From Streptomyces mesophilus (GTDB lineage: Bacteria; Actinomycetota; Actinomycetes; Streptomycetales; Streptomycetaceae), in the NCBI RefSeq assembly GCF_011044995.1, contig NZ_JAAKZW010000008.1, positions 1-64,000 on the forward strand: a stretch of DNA of 64,000 nt, written 5' to 3'. The position numbers were made by a program, and so were the translations under genes. The notes beneath the pieces are model-generated. The model was not told the origin of the DNA. It searched no databases and saw only the letters and a list, made by a program, of their open reading frames with translations. Position 1 is the first letter of the stretch, and every line of letters begins with the position of its first letter. This document shows, one piece after another, positions 51,150-60,350 of this stretch.

Positions 51150-52772
51150 TCACGCAGCCGTGGCCGACCGCCCCGCAGCCCATGTCGCGTATCCGCCGTC
51201 GAGGTTGACCGCCTCGCGGCCGAGCCCGGTGAGCAGACGCTGGGCGTTGTGCCCGCGCAGCCCCACCTGGCAGTGGACGATCAGCTTGCCCTCGGGCAGT
51301 TCGGCTGCGCGGTCGCGCAGTTCGTCCAGGGGGATGTTCACGGCGCCCGGGATGGCGTCGGCGGCGTGCTCGGCGGGGGAGCGGACATCGACCAGTGTGC
51401 CCTCGGCTCCGTCGAGTTCATGCCACTGCACGGTGCGGGCAGTGCCGTTGGTGAGGTTCTCGGCGATGAAGCCGGCCATGTTCACCGGGTCCTTGGCCGA
51501 ACCGTACGGCGGTGCGTACGCGAGCTCCAGATCCGCCAGGTCGCAGACGGTCAGGCCGCCGGCCATGGCCGTGGCGATCACGTCGATGCGCTTGTCCACC
51601 CCGTCATCGCCGACCGCCTGCGCCCCGAGGATGCGCTGGTCGCGCGGGTCGAAGAGCACCTTGAGCGCGATCAGGGAGGCGCCCGGGTAGTAGCCCGCGT
51701 GCGAACCGGGGTGCAGGTGGATCGCCTGGTACGGGTGGCCCGCCGCCCGCAGCCGCTTCTCGTTCCAGCCCGTGGCGGCCGCCGTGAGGTCGAAGACCTG
51801 CACGACGGCCGTGGACGTGGCGGCCCGCGCCCGCACCTCGCGCCCGGCGATCGCGTCGGCGACCAGTCGGCCATGGCGGTTGGCGAGGTTCGCGAGCGGT
51901 ACGAGGACGGATTCGCCGGTCAGCGCGTCCCGCTTCTCGGCGGCGTCGCCGACCGCGTAGATGTCCGGATCGCTGGTGCGCTGCGTCTCGTCGACCGCGA
52001 TACCGCCGCGCGGGCCGAGGTCGAGTCCGGCGTCGCGGGCCAGGGAGGTCTCGGGACGGACCCCGATGGAGAGCAGGACGAGGTCGGCGGGCAGCGACCG
52101 GCCGTCGGTGAGCTCCACGCTGCCGGCGGGCACCTTCGCGGCCTGCGCGCCGAGCTCGACCCGTACGCCATGGGTGCGCAGCCGGTCCGCGACCGGGGCG
52201 GCCATCTCGGGGTCGAGCGGGGTGAGGACCTGGTCGGCGAGCTCCACGAGCGTGACGTCCAGGCCGCGTTCACGCAGGTTCTCGGCCGCCTCGACACCGA
52301 TGAAACCGCCACCGATGACGACGGCGCTGCGGACGTCGCCCGCGAGCGCCTCGGCGATCCGGTCGGCGTCACTCACGTCCCGCAGCGTGTGGGCGCGCTC
52401 GATGCCCGGGACGTCGGGGACGAAGGGCCGCGCGCCGGGGCTGAGGACGAGGCGGTCGTACGACTCCTCGTAAGTGCGGCCGGTGGTCAAGTCCCGGACC
52501 TCGACCGTGCGGGAGGCGCGGTCGATCCGGACCACCTCGTTGCGCACCCGCACGTCGATGCGGAAGCGGGCGGCGAGCGACTCGGGGGTCTGCAGGAGCA
52601 GGGCGTCGCGCTCCTCGATGGTGCCGCCCAGGTAGTACGGCAGCCCGCAGTTCGCGTAACTGACGTGGGCGCCGCGCTCCAGGACCACGATCTCGGCCCG
52701 CTCGTCGAGCCGGCGCAGCCGGGTCGCCGCGGACATCCCGCCGGCGACACCACCGATGACGATCACCTTCAT
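51150..52772 (-). CDS. CoA-disulfide/persulfide reductase fused to a rhodanese domain
   Basis: A 540-residue flavoenzyme (CoADR-Rhd). The N-terminal FAD domain is [19 protein letters not shown], and the single active cysteine is C42 ([12 protein letters not shown]). The NAD(P)H domain is [17 protein letters not shown], the second FAD site [12 protein letters not shown], and the dimerisation domain follows. The C-terminal rhodanese has [21 protein letters not shown] and [10 protein letters not shown] with its cysteine. Homologues reduce CoA-persulfide and are part of sulfide detoxification. CAGGAG lies before the ATG. First gene of the sulfur operon. Confidence 0.94.
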   Translation of the reverse strand: MKVIVIGGVAGGMSAATRLRRLDERAEIVVLERGAHVSYANCGLPYYLGGTIEERDALLLQTPESLAARFRIDVRVRNEVVRIDRASRTVEVRDLTTGRTYEESYDRLVLSPGARPFVPDVPGIERAHTLRDVSDADRIAEALAGDVRSAVVIGGGFIGVEAAENLRERGLDVTLVELADQVLTPLDPEMAAPVADRLRTHGVRVELGAQAAKVPAGSVELTDGRSLPADLVLLSIGVRPETSLARDAGLDLGPRGGIAVDETQRTSDPDIYAVGDAAEKRDALTGESVLVPLANLANRHGRLVADAIAGREVRARAATSTAVVQVFDLTAAATGWNEKRLRAAGHPYQAIHLHPGSHAGYYPGASLIALKVLFDPRDQRILGAQAVGDDGVDKRIDVIATAMAGGLTVCDLADLELAYAPPYGSAKDPVNMAGFIAENLTNGTARTVQWHELDGAEGTLVDVRSPAEHAADAIPGAVNIPLDELRDRAAELPEGKLIVHCQVGLRGHNAQRLLTGLGREAVNLDGGYATWAAGRSATAA

Positions 52773-52818
52773 TGCAGCCACTCCTGACGCTTTCCGCTTC
52801 GCTAGCCCCCTTTGCCCC

Positions 52819-52856
52819 GATACCCCCCACCGTATCATGGGTACCCCCGGGGGTAT
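52819..52856 (-). promoter_or_regulatory. CstR/CsoR-type operator of the sulfur operon
   Basis: TACCCCCGGGGGTA (52842-52855) is a perfect 14-bp palindrome of the G-tract type bound by CsoR-family repressors. A related, weaker element GATACCCCCC...GTATC lies at 52819-52836. Both lie 50-85 bp upstream of the CoADR start, in the region divergent with rarA, and overlap a possible -10 box (CATGAT on the minus strand). The matching repressor is the third gene of the operon. Confidence 0.75.
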
Positions 52857-52884
52857 TTCTGGCCGGGTTGTCAGACCTGTGACC

Positions 52885-52890
52885 TAGGGT
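52885..52890 (+). promoter_or_regulatory. -10 box for a probably leaderless rarA
   Basis: TAGGGT is 7 nt before the GTG start at 52898, and no ribosome binding site is present. Confidence 0.5.
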
Positions 52891-52897
52891 TGGCGTC

Positions 52898-54277
52898 GTG
52901 GAGCCCGATCTGTTTACCGCTGCCGCCGAAGAGCGCCAGGAGAAGGACCCGGCCGGCAGTCCCCTTGCCGTGCGGATGCGTCCGCGCACCCTCGACGAAG
53001 TCGTGGGCCAGGGGCATCTGCTGAAGCCCGGATCACCGCTGCGCCGACTCGTCGGCGAGGGCAGCGGCGGTCCCGCGGGACCCTCGTCCGTGTTCCTCTG
53101 GGGCCCGCCCGGCATCGGCAAGACGACCCTCGCCTACGTCGTCTCCAAGGCCACCAACAAGCGCTTCGTCGAGCTCTCGGCCATCACCGCGGGCGTCAAG
53201 GAAGTGCGCGCGGTCATCGAGGGCGCCCGCCGCGCGACCGGGGGCTACGGCAAGGAGACGGTCCTCTTCCTGGACGAGATCCACCGCTTCAGCAAGGCCC
53301 AGCAGGACTCCCTGCTGCCCGCGGTGGAGAACCGCTGGGTCACCCTCATCGCGGCCACCACCGAGAACCCGTACTTCTCGGTGATCTCCCCGCTCCTGTC
53401 CCGCTCGCTCCTGCTCACCCTCGAACCGCTCACGGACGACGACCTCAAGGGTCTGCTGCAGCGCGCCCTCACCGAGGAGCGCGGCCTGGGCGGCGCGGTC
53501 ACCCTGACCGAGGACGCCGAGGCCCATCTGCTGCGCATCGCCGGCGGCGACGCGCGCCGCGCGCTCACCGCGCTGGAGGCAGGCGCCGGTGCGGCCCTCG
53601 CGAAGGGCGAGCAGGAGATCACCCTGCAGACCCTTGAAGAGTCGGTCGACCGGGCCGCGGTGAAGTACGACCGCGACGGCGACCAGCACTATGACGTGGC
53701 CAGCGCGCTCATCAAGTCCATCCGCGGCTCCGACGTGGACGCCGCACTCCACTACCTGGCCCGCATGATCGAGGCCGGTGAGGACCCCCGGTTCATCGCC
53801 CGCCGTCTGATGATCTCCGCGAGCGAGGACATCGGGCTCGCCGACCCCACCGCCCTGCCCACGGCCGTGGCCGCGGCCCAGGCGGTCGCGATGATCGGCT
53901 TCCCTGAGGCGGCCCTCACCCTCAGCCACGCCACGATCGCGCTGGCCCTCGCCCCCAAGTCCAATGCGGCCACGATCGCGATCGGCGCCGCGATGGAGGA
54001 CGTACGCAAGGGGCTCGCCGGACCCGTACCGCCGCACCTGCGCGACGGGCACTACAAGGGCGCGGCCAAGCTGGGCCACGCGCAGGGCTACGTATATCCG
54101 CACGATGTGCCGGGTGGAATCGCCGCTCAGCAGTACGCCCCCGACGCGATCAAGGACAAGCGCTACTACCAGCCGACGCGTTACGGAGCCGAGGCCCGGT
54201 ACGCGGATGTGGTCGACCGCGTGCGCGAGCGGCTCACCGGCGAGAGGGGCCCGGAGGGACCGGCCGACGGGCGATAG
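52898..54277 (+). CDS. rarA: Replication-associated recombination protein A (RarA/MgsA)
   Basis: AAA+ ATPase related to clamp-loader subunits that acts at stalled replication forks. The 459 residues have Walker [10 protein letters not shown] (69-77), Walker [10 protein letters not shown], and family blocks [24 protein letters not shown] and [13 protein letters not shown]. The C-terminal oligomerisation part is [21 protein letters not shown] and [11 protein letters not shown]. Length is standard for actinobacteria. It is divergent from the sulfur operon and followed by the HNH lipoprotein gene. Confidence 0.95.
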   Translation: MEPDLFTAAAEERQEKDPAGSPLAVRMRPRTLDEVVGQGHLLKPGSPLRRLVGEGSGGPAGPSSVFLWGPPGIGKTTLAYVVSKATNKRFVELSAITAGVKEVRAVIEGARRATGGYGKETVLFLDEIHRFSKAQQDSLLPAVENRWVTLIAATTENPYFSVISPLLSRSLLLTLEPLTDDDLKGLLQRALTEERGLGGAVTLTEDAEAHLLRIAGGDARRALTALEAGAGAALAKGEQEITLQTLEESVDRAAVKYDRDGDQHYDVASALIKSIRGSDVDAALHYLARMIEAGEDPRFIARRLMISASEDIGLADPTALPTAVAAAQAVAMIGFPEAALTLSHATIALALAPKSNAATIAIGAAMEDVRKGLAGPVPPHLRDGHYKGAAKLGHAQGYVYPHDVPGGIAAQQYAPDAIKDKRYYQPTRYGAEARYADVVDRVRERLTGERGPEGPADGR

Positions 54278-54291
54278 CCGTCACCCCCGCC

Positions 54292-54297
54292 TACGCT
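54292..54297 (+). promoter_or_regulatory. -10 box for a probably leaderless HNH gene
   Basis: TACGCT is 7 nt before the ATG at 54305. Upstream sequence lacks a ribosome binding site. Confidence 0.4.
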
Positions 54298-54304
54298 CGG
54301 CGAC

Positions 54305-55096
54305 ATGGCAGGCAGCACGGCAGGACGACGCGGGCGGTTCCGCGCGCTGCTGCTCGCCGCGTCCGCGGCGCTGACCGTGGCCGCGGGCTGCACCCCGCTC
54401 CAGGTCGAACGGGCCGAGGGCCGCTTCAACACCGCGTCGCCCACAGGGAAGACGCCACCGGCGAAGACGGAAAAGCCGACTCCCACGCCAACCCCCACCC
54501 AGACCCTCGCGAGCAAGGGCTTCCCGCCCGACGCCAAGACTGCCCGGGCGCAGTTGGCCAAGCTCTCCGTGGCGTGGGGGAAGAACTGGGAGACGTACAA
54601 AAGGGCGGAGTTCGGCGAGACCTGGTCGGACGCGGTCGATGTCCCCGGCGGCCGCAACGGCTGCGACACCCGCGACGACGTCCTGCGCCGGGACCTGAAA
54701 AACCTCAAGGAAGGCGACCGCAATCCGTGCGTCGTGGTCTCCGGCACCTTGGCCGATCCGTACTCCGGCAAGGAACTCCCGTACTACTACCGCCGCGCCT
54801 CGCAGATCGAGACCGACCACATCGTGGCGCTCGGCGCGGCCTGGCGCGCGGGGGCCTGGACCTGGACTCCGCAGCAGCGCCTCAACTACGCCAACGACCT
54901 GGACGTACTCCTTGCGACCGACAAGGAGACGAACACCGCCAAGAGCAGTCAGACCCCGGACAAGTGGAAGCCGCCGCGGCAGGCGTACTGGTGTGAGTAC
55001 GCCCGCCGCTGGACCGGCATCAAGGCCAAGTACAAGCTGACGGTCACGGCCCCCGAGAAGCTCGCTCTCCAGGACCTGCTCGCGACCTGCAAGTAG
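54305..55096 (+). CDS. Exported HNH-type nuclease lipoprotein (DUF1524)
   Basis: A 263-residue protein with a basic N-terminus, a hydrophobic signal and a lipobox ending in C29 (LTVAAGC), so it is probably lipid-anchored outside the membrane. A Pro/Thr-rich linker (TPTPTPTQT) leads to the nuclease domain: paired cysteines (GCDTRDDVL, NPCVVVSG), then the HNH-like motif ETDHIVAL, the W-rich GAWTWTPQQRLNYANDLD, and KSSQTPDKWKPP. Secreted DUF1524 proteins of this type occur across Streptomyces. The likely role is extracellular DNA or RNA degradation (inference). Confidence 0.87.
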   Translation: MAGSTAGRRGRFRALLLAASAALTVAAGCTPLQVERAEGRFNTASPTGKTPPAKTEKPTPTPTPTQTLASKGFPPDAKTARAQLAKLSVAWGKNWETYKRAEFGETWSDAVDVPGGRNGCDTRDDVLRRDLKNLKEGDRNPCVVVSGTLADPYSGKELPYYYRRASQIETDHIVALGAAWRAGAWTWTPQQRLNYANDLDVLLATDKETNTAKSSQTPDKWKPPRQAYWCEYARRWTGIKAKYKLTVTAPEKLALQDLLATCK

Positions 55097-55115
55097 AGCT
55101 CGTCAGCGGTACGCG

Positions 55116-56057
55116 TCAGCGGTACGGCTGGTACCCGGGCCCGGTCGGATGGATGCCCGTGACACCCATGACCACGGAGTAGAGGCTGGTCTCCGCCGTG
55201 ACGAAGAGGCGGTTGCGCTTGGCGCCGCCCCAGGAGATGTTCGCGACGTCCTCGGGGACCACGAGCCGGCCGATGAGGGTGCCGTCCGGGTCGTAGCAGT
55301 GCACCCCGTCGCCCATCGCGGCGGCCCACAGCCGGCCGCCGTCGTCGAAGCGCAGATTGTCGAACCGGGCGCCCGCCCGTGCCTCGGCGAACACCTTGCC
55401 GTCCGAGAGGCTGCCGTCCTCCCGTACGTCGAAGACGCGGATGAAGCCGGCCCTGGTGTCGGAGACGAACAGCTGCCGTTCGTCGGCGGAGAAGACCAGA
55501 CCGTTCGGCGCCCCGAAACAGTCGGCGACCAGGCGCACTTCACCGCTGTCCGGGTCGATCCGGTAGACGTTGTTGGCCCCGATCTCGCTCTCGGCCCGGT
55601 AGCCCTCGTAGTCGCTGGTGATGCCGAAGTCCGGGTCGGAGAACCAGACCGAGCCGTCGGACTTCACCGCCGCGTCGTTCGGGCTGTTCAGCCGCTTGCC
55701 CTGCCAGCGGTCGGCCAGGACCGTGACGGTCCCGTCGTGCTCGGTACGGCTCACCCGCCTGTTGCCCTGCTCGCAGGTGACCAGCCGGCCCTGGCGGTCG
55801 AGTGTGTTGCCGTTGGTGTGCCCGGCGCCGCGCCTGAAAACGCTGACGGCTCCGGTCTCTTCGTCCCACCGCAGCATCCGGTCGTTGGGGATGTCGCTCC
55901 AGATCACCTGACGCCACGCGGGCACATAGAGGGGCCCTTCCGCCCAACGGCACCCGGTGAACAGGACCTCCAGATCGGCGTCCCCGTTCATGCACCGCCC
56001 GGTGCGGAACCGCTCGTCGAACATCTCGTACAGCGAAGGACGCTCATCGACTGCCAT
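55116..56057 (-). CDS. SMP-30/gluconolactonase/LRE family protein
   Basis: A 313-residue six-bladed beta-propeller hydrolase acting on a sugar lactone or related ester. Recognisable blocks: CRWAEGPLYVPAWRQVIWSDI (metal-binding E), NGNTLDRQGRLVTCEQGNRR, LNSPNDAAVKSDGSVWFSDP (metal-binding N) and GAPNGLVFSADERQLFVSDT (metal-binding N and D). GGGAGGGG precedes the ATG. It is divergent from an Lrp/AsnC-type regulator with 111 bp between the starts, which suggests control by it. Confidence 0.9.
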   Translation of the reverse strand: MAVDERPSLYEMFDERFRTGRCMNGDADLEVLFTGCRWAEGPLYVPAWRQVIWSDIPNDRMLRWDEETGAVSVFRRGAGHTNGNTLDRQGRLVTCEQGNRRVSRTEHDGTVTVLADRWQGKRLNSPNDAAVKSDGSVWFSDPDFGITSDYEGYRAESEIGANNVYRIDPDSGEVRLVADCFGAPNGLVFSADERQLFVSDTRAGFIRVFDVREDGSLSDGKVFAEARAGARFDNLRFDDGGRLWAAAMGDGVHCYDPDGTLIGRLVVPEDVANISWGGAKRNRLFVTAETSLYSVVMGVTGIHPTGPGYQPYR

Positions 56058-56094
56058 GGGACCCCTCCCGGTCTGCACCGAGCCGCTCCTCACT

Positions 56095-56110
56095 GAACAG
56101 CATTCGGTTC
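56095..56110. promoter_or_regulatory. Candidate operator between SMP-30 and Lrp/AsnC genes
   Basis: GAAC-N8-GTTC forms a short palindrome in the divergent gap. It is followed by two GATGAGC direct repeats (56111 and 56127 region). Lrp-type proteins commonly bind their own divergent promoter; this site is a guess. Confidence 0.3.
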
Positions 56111-56168
56111 GATGAGCAGATTGCAGGATGAGCTATGGTCCAGACAAGGGAACGCCGAAGGGAGAGTT

Positions 56169-56633
56169 GTGGATCACATTGACCGCGCGCTGCTGGTGCA
56201 GCTGCAGCAGGACGCCACGCAGTCCTACGCCGCGCTGGGGGAGGCGGTCGGCCTCTCCGCGGGCGCGGCTCATGAGCGGGTGCGCAAGCTGCGGGCACGC
56301 GACGTCATCCGTCGCACCACCGTGGACGTCGACCCGACGGCGCTGGGCGCCGGTGTACTGGCGTACGTCATGGTCGACTCGGCCGCATGGATGGGGGATT
56401 CGGGCGCGGACTTCGCGGCGATCCCCGAGATCCTGGAGGCGCACATCATCGCCGGCAGCGCCTCTGTTCTGGTCAAGGTCAGGACCGCGACCACCGAGCA
56501 GCTCCAGGACGTGCTGCGCCGGATCTATGCGATCGACGGCGTCAGCGGCACACAGGCCACGGTCGCCCTGGAGACCTTCTTCGAGCGTCCGGTGTCCCCG
56601 CACGCCGGTGACTTCAGTTCGCCGCGGCCGTGA
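56169..56633 (+). CDS. Lrp/AsnC-family transcriptional regulator
   Basis: A 154-residue regulator. The N-terminal HTH reads HIDRALLVQLQQDATQSYAALGEAVGLSAGAAHERVRKL, split over residues 3-41, and the C-terminal RAM ligand-binding domain includes EAHIIAGSASVLVKVRTATTEQLQDVLRRI. The ligand is probably an amino acid, but not identifiable. The start is a GTG with AAGGGAGAG upstream rather than the ATG at 56112. The last 20 bp overlap the end of the convergent DUF2470 gene. Confidence 0.92.
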   Translation: MDHIDRALLVQLQQDATQSYAALGEAVGLSAGAAHERVRKLRARDVIRRTTVDVDPTALGAGVLAYVMVDSAAWMGDSGADFAAIPEILEAHIIAGSASVLVKVRTATTEQLQDVLRRIYAIDGVSGTQATVALETFFERPVSPHAGDFSSPRP

Positions 56634-57471
56634 ACAACTGGTGCATCGCGCGGCGCAGATCCGTGATGTCCCGTACCGGCTCGGGGAAGTCGAAGCGCGC
56701 GTCGAAGCACTGACCCTCGCCGGTGAAGCGGATCCGCAGCCCGAACCGGTCGAGCGCCAACGGCACCGCCCGCTCCGTACGCGTCAGGCCGACCCGGGTG
56801 CCGAGCAGGGAACCGAGGAGCTGGACCTGGTCGCCGTGGGCCGCGTGCAGATGCTGCAGGAGCTCGGCCTCGTGCTCGGCGAGCGGATCGGCGGCCGCGG
56901 CGGCGAACGCCTCCGGTTCCACCTTGGCCGAGCCCCACAGGTCGTCGACCGAGATCTCGCCGAGCTCGAGCCGCAGCATCATCCGCCCCGGTTCGGCCTG
57001 CCCGGGTACGCGCGTCAGCCAGCCCGACAGCCAGGCCCGTCCCCGGATACGCTGAGGGACGGCCACCGGGGCCACGTCTGTGAGCTCAAGCACGGCCGAC
57101 AGCTCGTCGTCCTGTGCGTGCGTCGCCGCTCGTACCGGCGGTGCGTCCGCCGGGAACAGCAGGTGGATGTCCCCTTCGGGCGTGACCTCACGGGCCAGCG
57201 GCATCAGCAGGTCCTGGGGTGCGCGGACGGCGCCCGGGACAAGCACCACCGCCGAGCATGTACTCTGTACGAGAGTTCGTGTGCGTTCGGCTGCTGACGG
57301 CAGTCGGGCGACTTCAAGCCTGCTGGGATGCGGCTGACCACGATCTGATCGGCCCGCCGTCATGTCGATGCCTTCGACGCCCTGGTCCTGTGTGTGCATA
57401 GGTCCCTCAGGGGCTGCATCGGCGTTCTTCGTGCTGTCCGTGATGGGTGTGGTTTTCCCTGGGCGAGACAT
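56614..57471 (-). CDS. DUF2470 domain protein (haem/iron related)
   Basis: A 285-residue protein. The C-terminal part matches the DUF2470 fold found in haem-handling proteins of the HugZ type (ADPLAEHEAELLQHLHAAHGDQVQLLGSLLG with its paired histidines, and GLRIRFTGEGQCFDARFDFPEPV). The N-terminal half is a weak flavin-reductase-like region (STCSAVVLVPGAV onwards). AAGGAG precedes the ATG, inside a DtxR/DmdR-type iron box, so transcription is probably repressed by iron. A role in haem or iron use is inferred from domain and box together. Confidence 0.82.
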   Translation of the reverse strand: MSRPGKTTPITDSTKNADAAPEGPMHTQDQGVEGIDMTAGRSDRGQPHPSRLEVARLPSAAERTRTLVQSTCSAVVLVPGAVRAPQDLLMPLAREVTPEGDIHLLFPADAPPVRAATHAQDDELSAVLELTDVAPVAVPQRIRGRAWLSGWLTRVPGQAEPGRMMLRLELGEISVDDLWGSAKVEPEAFAAAAADPLAEHEAELLQHLHAAHGDQVQLLGSLLGTRVGLTRTERAVPLALDRFGLRIRFTGEGQCFDARFDFPEPVRDITDLRRAMHQLFTAAAN

Positions 57472-57485
57472 GCGGTCTCCTTAAG

Positions 57486-57504
57486 TAAGGTGAGCCTAAC
57501 CTAA
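57486..57504. promoter_or_regulatory. DtxR/DmdR1-type iron box
   Basis: TAAGGTGAGCCTAACCTAA, read on the minus strand, agrees with the consensus TTAGGTTAGGCTAACCTAA at 17 of 19 positions. It lies 15 bp upstream of the DUF2470 start and 24 bp upstream of rpsD. Binding by the iron repressor is expected from family knowledge. Confidence 0.85.
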
Positions 57505-57527
57505 CCTATTTCGGAGGTCTGGAGAAC

Positions 57528-58142
57528 GTGCCTAACCAGTCGCGTCCCAAGGTCAAGAAGTCTCGTGCGCTCGGCATTGCGCTGACGCCGAAGGCCGTCA
57601 AGTACTTCGAGGCCCGTCCGTACCCGCCGGGCGAGCACGGCCGTGGCCGCAAGCAGACCTCGGACTACAAGGTCCGTCTGCTCGAGAAGCAGCGTCTGCG
57701 CGCCCAGTACGACGTCTCGGAGCGTCAGCTCGTCCGCGCCTACGAGCGTGCCGCCAAGACGCAGGGCAAGACCGGTGAGGCCCTGGTCATCGAGCTCGAG
57801 CGCCGTCTCGACGCCCTGGTCCTGCGTTCGGGCATCGCCCGCACCATCTACCAGGCCCGTCAGATGGTCGTGCACGGTCACATCCAGGTCAACGGTGGCA
57901 AGGTCGACAAGCCGTCGTTCCGCGTCCGTCCCGACGACGTCGTGACCGTCCGCGAGCGCTCGCGTGAGAAGCCGCTGTTCCAGGTCGCGCGTGAGGGTGG
58001 CTTCGCCCCCGACGGCGAGACCCCGCGTTACCTCCAGGTCAACCTGAAGGCCCTGGCCTTCCGCCTGGACCGTGACCCGAACCGCAAGGAAATCCCGGTC
58101 ATCTGCGACGAGCAGCTCGTCGTCGAGTACTACGCCCGCTGA
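57528..58142 (+). CDS. rpsD: 30S ribosomal protein S4
   Basis: Primary 16S rRNA-binding protein of the small subunit, 204 residues. The S4 RNA-binding motif is [31 protein letters not shown] (split), followed by the conserved C-terminal [10 protein letters not shown]...[15 protein letters not shown]. The N-terminus has no cysteine cluster, so this is the zinc-independent form. GGAGGTC...GGAG precede the GTG. Unusually, it stands apart from the S10/alpha operons, as is known for Streptomyces, and here is adjacent to an iron box. Codon use is strongly biased, as expected for high expression. Confidence 0.98.
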   Translation: MPNQSRPKVKKSRALGIALTPKAVKYFEARPYPPGEHGRGRKQTSDYKVRLLEKQRLRAQYDVSERQLVRAYERAAKTQGKTGEALVIELERRLDALVLRSGIARTIYQARQMVVHGHIQVNGGKVDKPSFRVRPDDVVTVRERSREKPLFQVAREGGFAPDGETPRYLQVNLKALAFRLDRDPNRKEIPVICDEQLVVEYYAR

Positions 58143-58169
58143 TCCAGCGCGCGTAGGACCCTTCAGCGG

Positions 58170-60350
58170 TCAGCCCGCCGCTTCCCCGCCCTTGGTGGGG
58201 GAGCCGGCGGGCTTTCGCGTTGCGCGGCCCGGGCGCGGCACACTCACCTGCGGCGTGTGCGGGGCCGGGGGCCGCTGCGAGGCCAGCGCGCGCTCCACCG
58301 CCTCGTCGAGCGTGAGGGCCTTGCCCTTCGCGATGCACTTCTCGTACCGAGCCCGCCCGAGCAGCTCGCCCGCCTGCTGCTGACACAGCGCGCGCGGCGA
58401 GCTGAAGTAGCCCGAGCCGAACAGCGGCAGACCGACCGAACCCCACACCGGCTCGGCGGCGCCCTGCAGTACGGCGGCTTCGGCGGGGTCGCCCTCGCTG
58501 GCCGTGACCAGGGCGAGCAGTTCGATCGCGAGCACCAGGCCCACCAGATCGTGGAAGGCGTGGTCGATCGTGATGCACTCGCGCAGCAGTGCGCGGGCGT
58601 GCACGAACTCGCCGCGCGTCCAGGCCGCATAGGCCAGCACGTACAGCGCGTACGCCCTCGTCCAGCGCTCACCGTGCTCGCGGCAGATCTCCTCGACCTC
58701 CTCGCACAGCCTCAGCGCACCCGCCAAGTCCCCTTGGAAGACCAGGGACATGGCCAGCTCGACCTGCCCCATCAGCACATTGCTGTTGAGCTCGCCGAGT
58801 TCCCGGTAGCGCTCGATGGCCTCGCGGATCAGCAGCTCCGCGCGCTCCATGTCGTCGGAGATCAGCGCGAGACAGCCGGTGCGATGGATGGCGTACGCGG
58901 CGGCCAGGGGGTTGCCGGTGCGGTCGGCCTCGTCGCGGCACTCCTGCAACGCGGCCAGTGCGTCGACGGTGTCGCCCTGCAGGATCGCCACGTAACCGAG
59001 CACCCACAGCGCCTTGAGGCGGGACTCCGGATAGTCCTCGGCGCCGTCGAGTTCGACACTGCGGTCCAGCCAGTGCCTGCCTTCCGCGAGACGGCCGCAA
59101 CCGACCCAGTAGAACCAGAGCGTGCCCGCCAGATACTGACCGAGATGGGTCTCCTCGGGCTCGGTCAGGCAGAACTCCAACGCGGTCCGCAGATTGGGCA
59201 GTTCACTCTCGATACGGGTGGCGACGGCGGCCTGCCGCGGTGAGAACCAGTCGAGTTCGCACCAGGTGGCCAGGCCCATGTACCAGTCGCGGTGCCGACG
59301 CCGCATCCGGCCGCCGTCCCCGGTCGACTCCAGCCATTCACCGCCGTATGCCCGCACGGTGTCGAGCATCCGGTAGCGCACACCGGTCGGTGACTCCTCG
59401 CGGGTGAGGACGGACCGGTCGAGCAGCTCGCCGAGTACGTCGAGGACGTCCTCGGAGGGCAGACCGTGACCGCCGCACACGTACTCCGCGGCATCGAGAT
59501 CGAACGGGCCGGAGAACACCGACAGGCGCGACCAGAGCAGACGCTGGACGGGGCTGCAGAGCTCGTGGCTCCAGCCGATCGTCGTCCGCAGGGTCTGGTG
59601 GCGGGGGAGTGCTCCGGTGCTGCCGCCCGTCAGGAGCGCGAAACGGTCGTCGAGGCGCTCGAGCAGCTGCTCCGGGGACAGGGCACGCAGCCGGCCGGCG
59701 GCCAGTTCCACGGCCAGCGGGATGCCGTCCAGGCGACGGCAGACCTCGACCAGAGCGTCGTCCTCGGCGACGGGGCCGGTCAGAGCCGCACGTTCGACGA
59801 GCAGGGCGGCCGCGTCCCGCTCGGGCAGCGGGCCGAGCGCGAGCACGCGCTCGCCCTCGACGTTCAGCGCGCGGCGCCCCGCAGCGAGCACCGTGAGCCC
59901 GGGGGAGCGGCGCAGCAGGTCACGCACCAGCGGGCCGCAGGCGTCGGCGAGGTGCTCGAACCCGTCGATGACGAGCAGCAGTTCACGGTCGGCGAGATGG
60001 TCGAGCAGGACGGACCGGGGCGGGCGCCCGGTGTGGTCGGTCAGACCGAACGTCTCGATGAGCGCGTGCTCGACCAGATCCGCCTCGCGTACCGACGCCA
60101 GCTCCAGCAGCCAGACGCCGTCGGCCTGCCCGCGGCGCACCCCTGCCGCCCGCAGCGCGAGGCGGGACTTCCCGACACCGCCGGGGCCGACCACCGTGAT
60201 CAGCCGCGCCGCGCCCATCAGGGCGGCGAGCTCGGCCAGTTCGGTCGTGCGTCCGACGAAGGTGTCGAGTTCCAGAGGGAGATTGCTTGAGGGCGGGCCC
60301 GGCAAAGGGCGCTGAGACCGTCGCATGGGGAACGCAGCGTACTCAGCCAT
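58170..60350 (-). CDS. STAND/NB-ARC-type ATPase with TPR-like region, no DNA-binding domain
   Basis: A 726-residue AfsR/LuxR-like signalling ATPase. The NTPase core has Walker A VVGPGGVGKSRLA, Walker B LLLVIDGFEH, the sensor-1-like TVLAAGRRAL and the GxP motif LDGIPLAVELAAGRL, followed by the winged helix (LWSRLSVFSGPFDLDAAE). The C-terminal half consists of TPR-like helical repeats. Neither an N-terminal SARP/OmpR domain nor a C-terminal LuxR HTH is present, unlike most relatives; the end is Pro/Lys-rich (APHTPQVSVPRPGRATRKP). GGAG supports the ATG at 60350. Target unknown. Confidence 0.87.
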   Translation of the reverse strand: MAEYAAFPMRRSQRPLPGPPSSNLPLELDTFVGRTTELAELAALMGAARLITVVGPGGVGKSRLALRAAGVRRGQADGVWLLELASVREADLVEHALIETFGLTDHTGRPPRSVLLDHLADRELLLVIDGFEHLADACGPLVRDLLRRSPGLTVLAAGRRALNVEGERVLALGPLPERDAAALLVERAALTGPVAEDDALVEVCRRLDGIPLAVELAAGRLRALSPEQLLERLDDRFALLTGGSTGALPRHQTLRTTIGWSHELCSPVQRLLWSRLSVFSGPFDLDAAEYVCGGHGLPSEDVLDVLGELLDRSVLTREESPTGVRYRMLDTVRAYGGEWLESTGDGGRMRRRHRDWYMGLATWCELDWFSPRQAAVATRIESELPNLRTALEFCLTEPEETHLGQYLAGTLWFYWVGCGRLAEGRHWLDRSVELDGAEDYPESRLKALWVLGYVAILQGDTVDALAALQECRDEADRTGNPLAAAYAIHRTGCLALISDDMERAELLIREAIERYRELGELNSNVLMGQVELAMSLVFQGDLAGALRLCEEVEEICREHGERWTRAYALYVLAYAAWTRGEFVHARALLRECITIDHAFHDLVGLVLAIELLALVTASEGDPAEAAVLQGAAEPVWGSVGLPLFGSGYFSSPRALCQQQAGELLGRARYEKCIAKGKALTLDEAVERALASQRPPAPHTPQVSVPRPGRATRKPAGSPTKGGEAAG
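58172..58215. terminator. Terminator after rpsD
   Basis: AGCCCGCCG and CGGCGGGCT pair (9 bp), with a further inner CCCC/GGGG, followed by TTT. It overlaps the 3' end of the convergent STAND ATPase gene. Confidence 0.7.
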
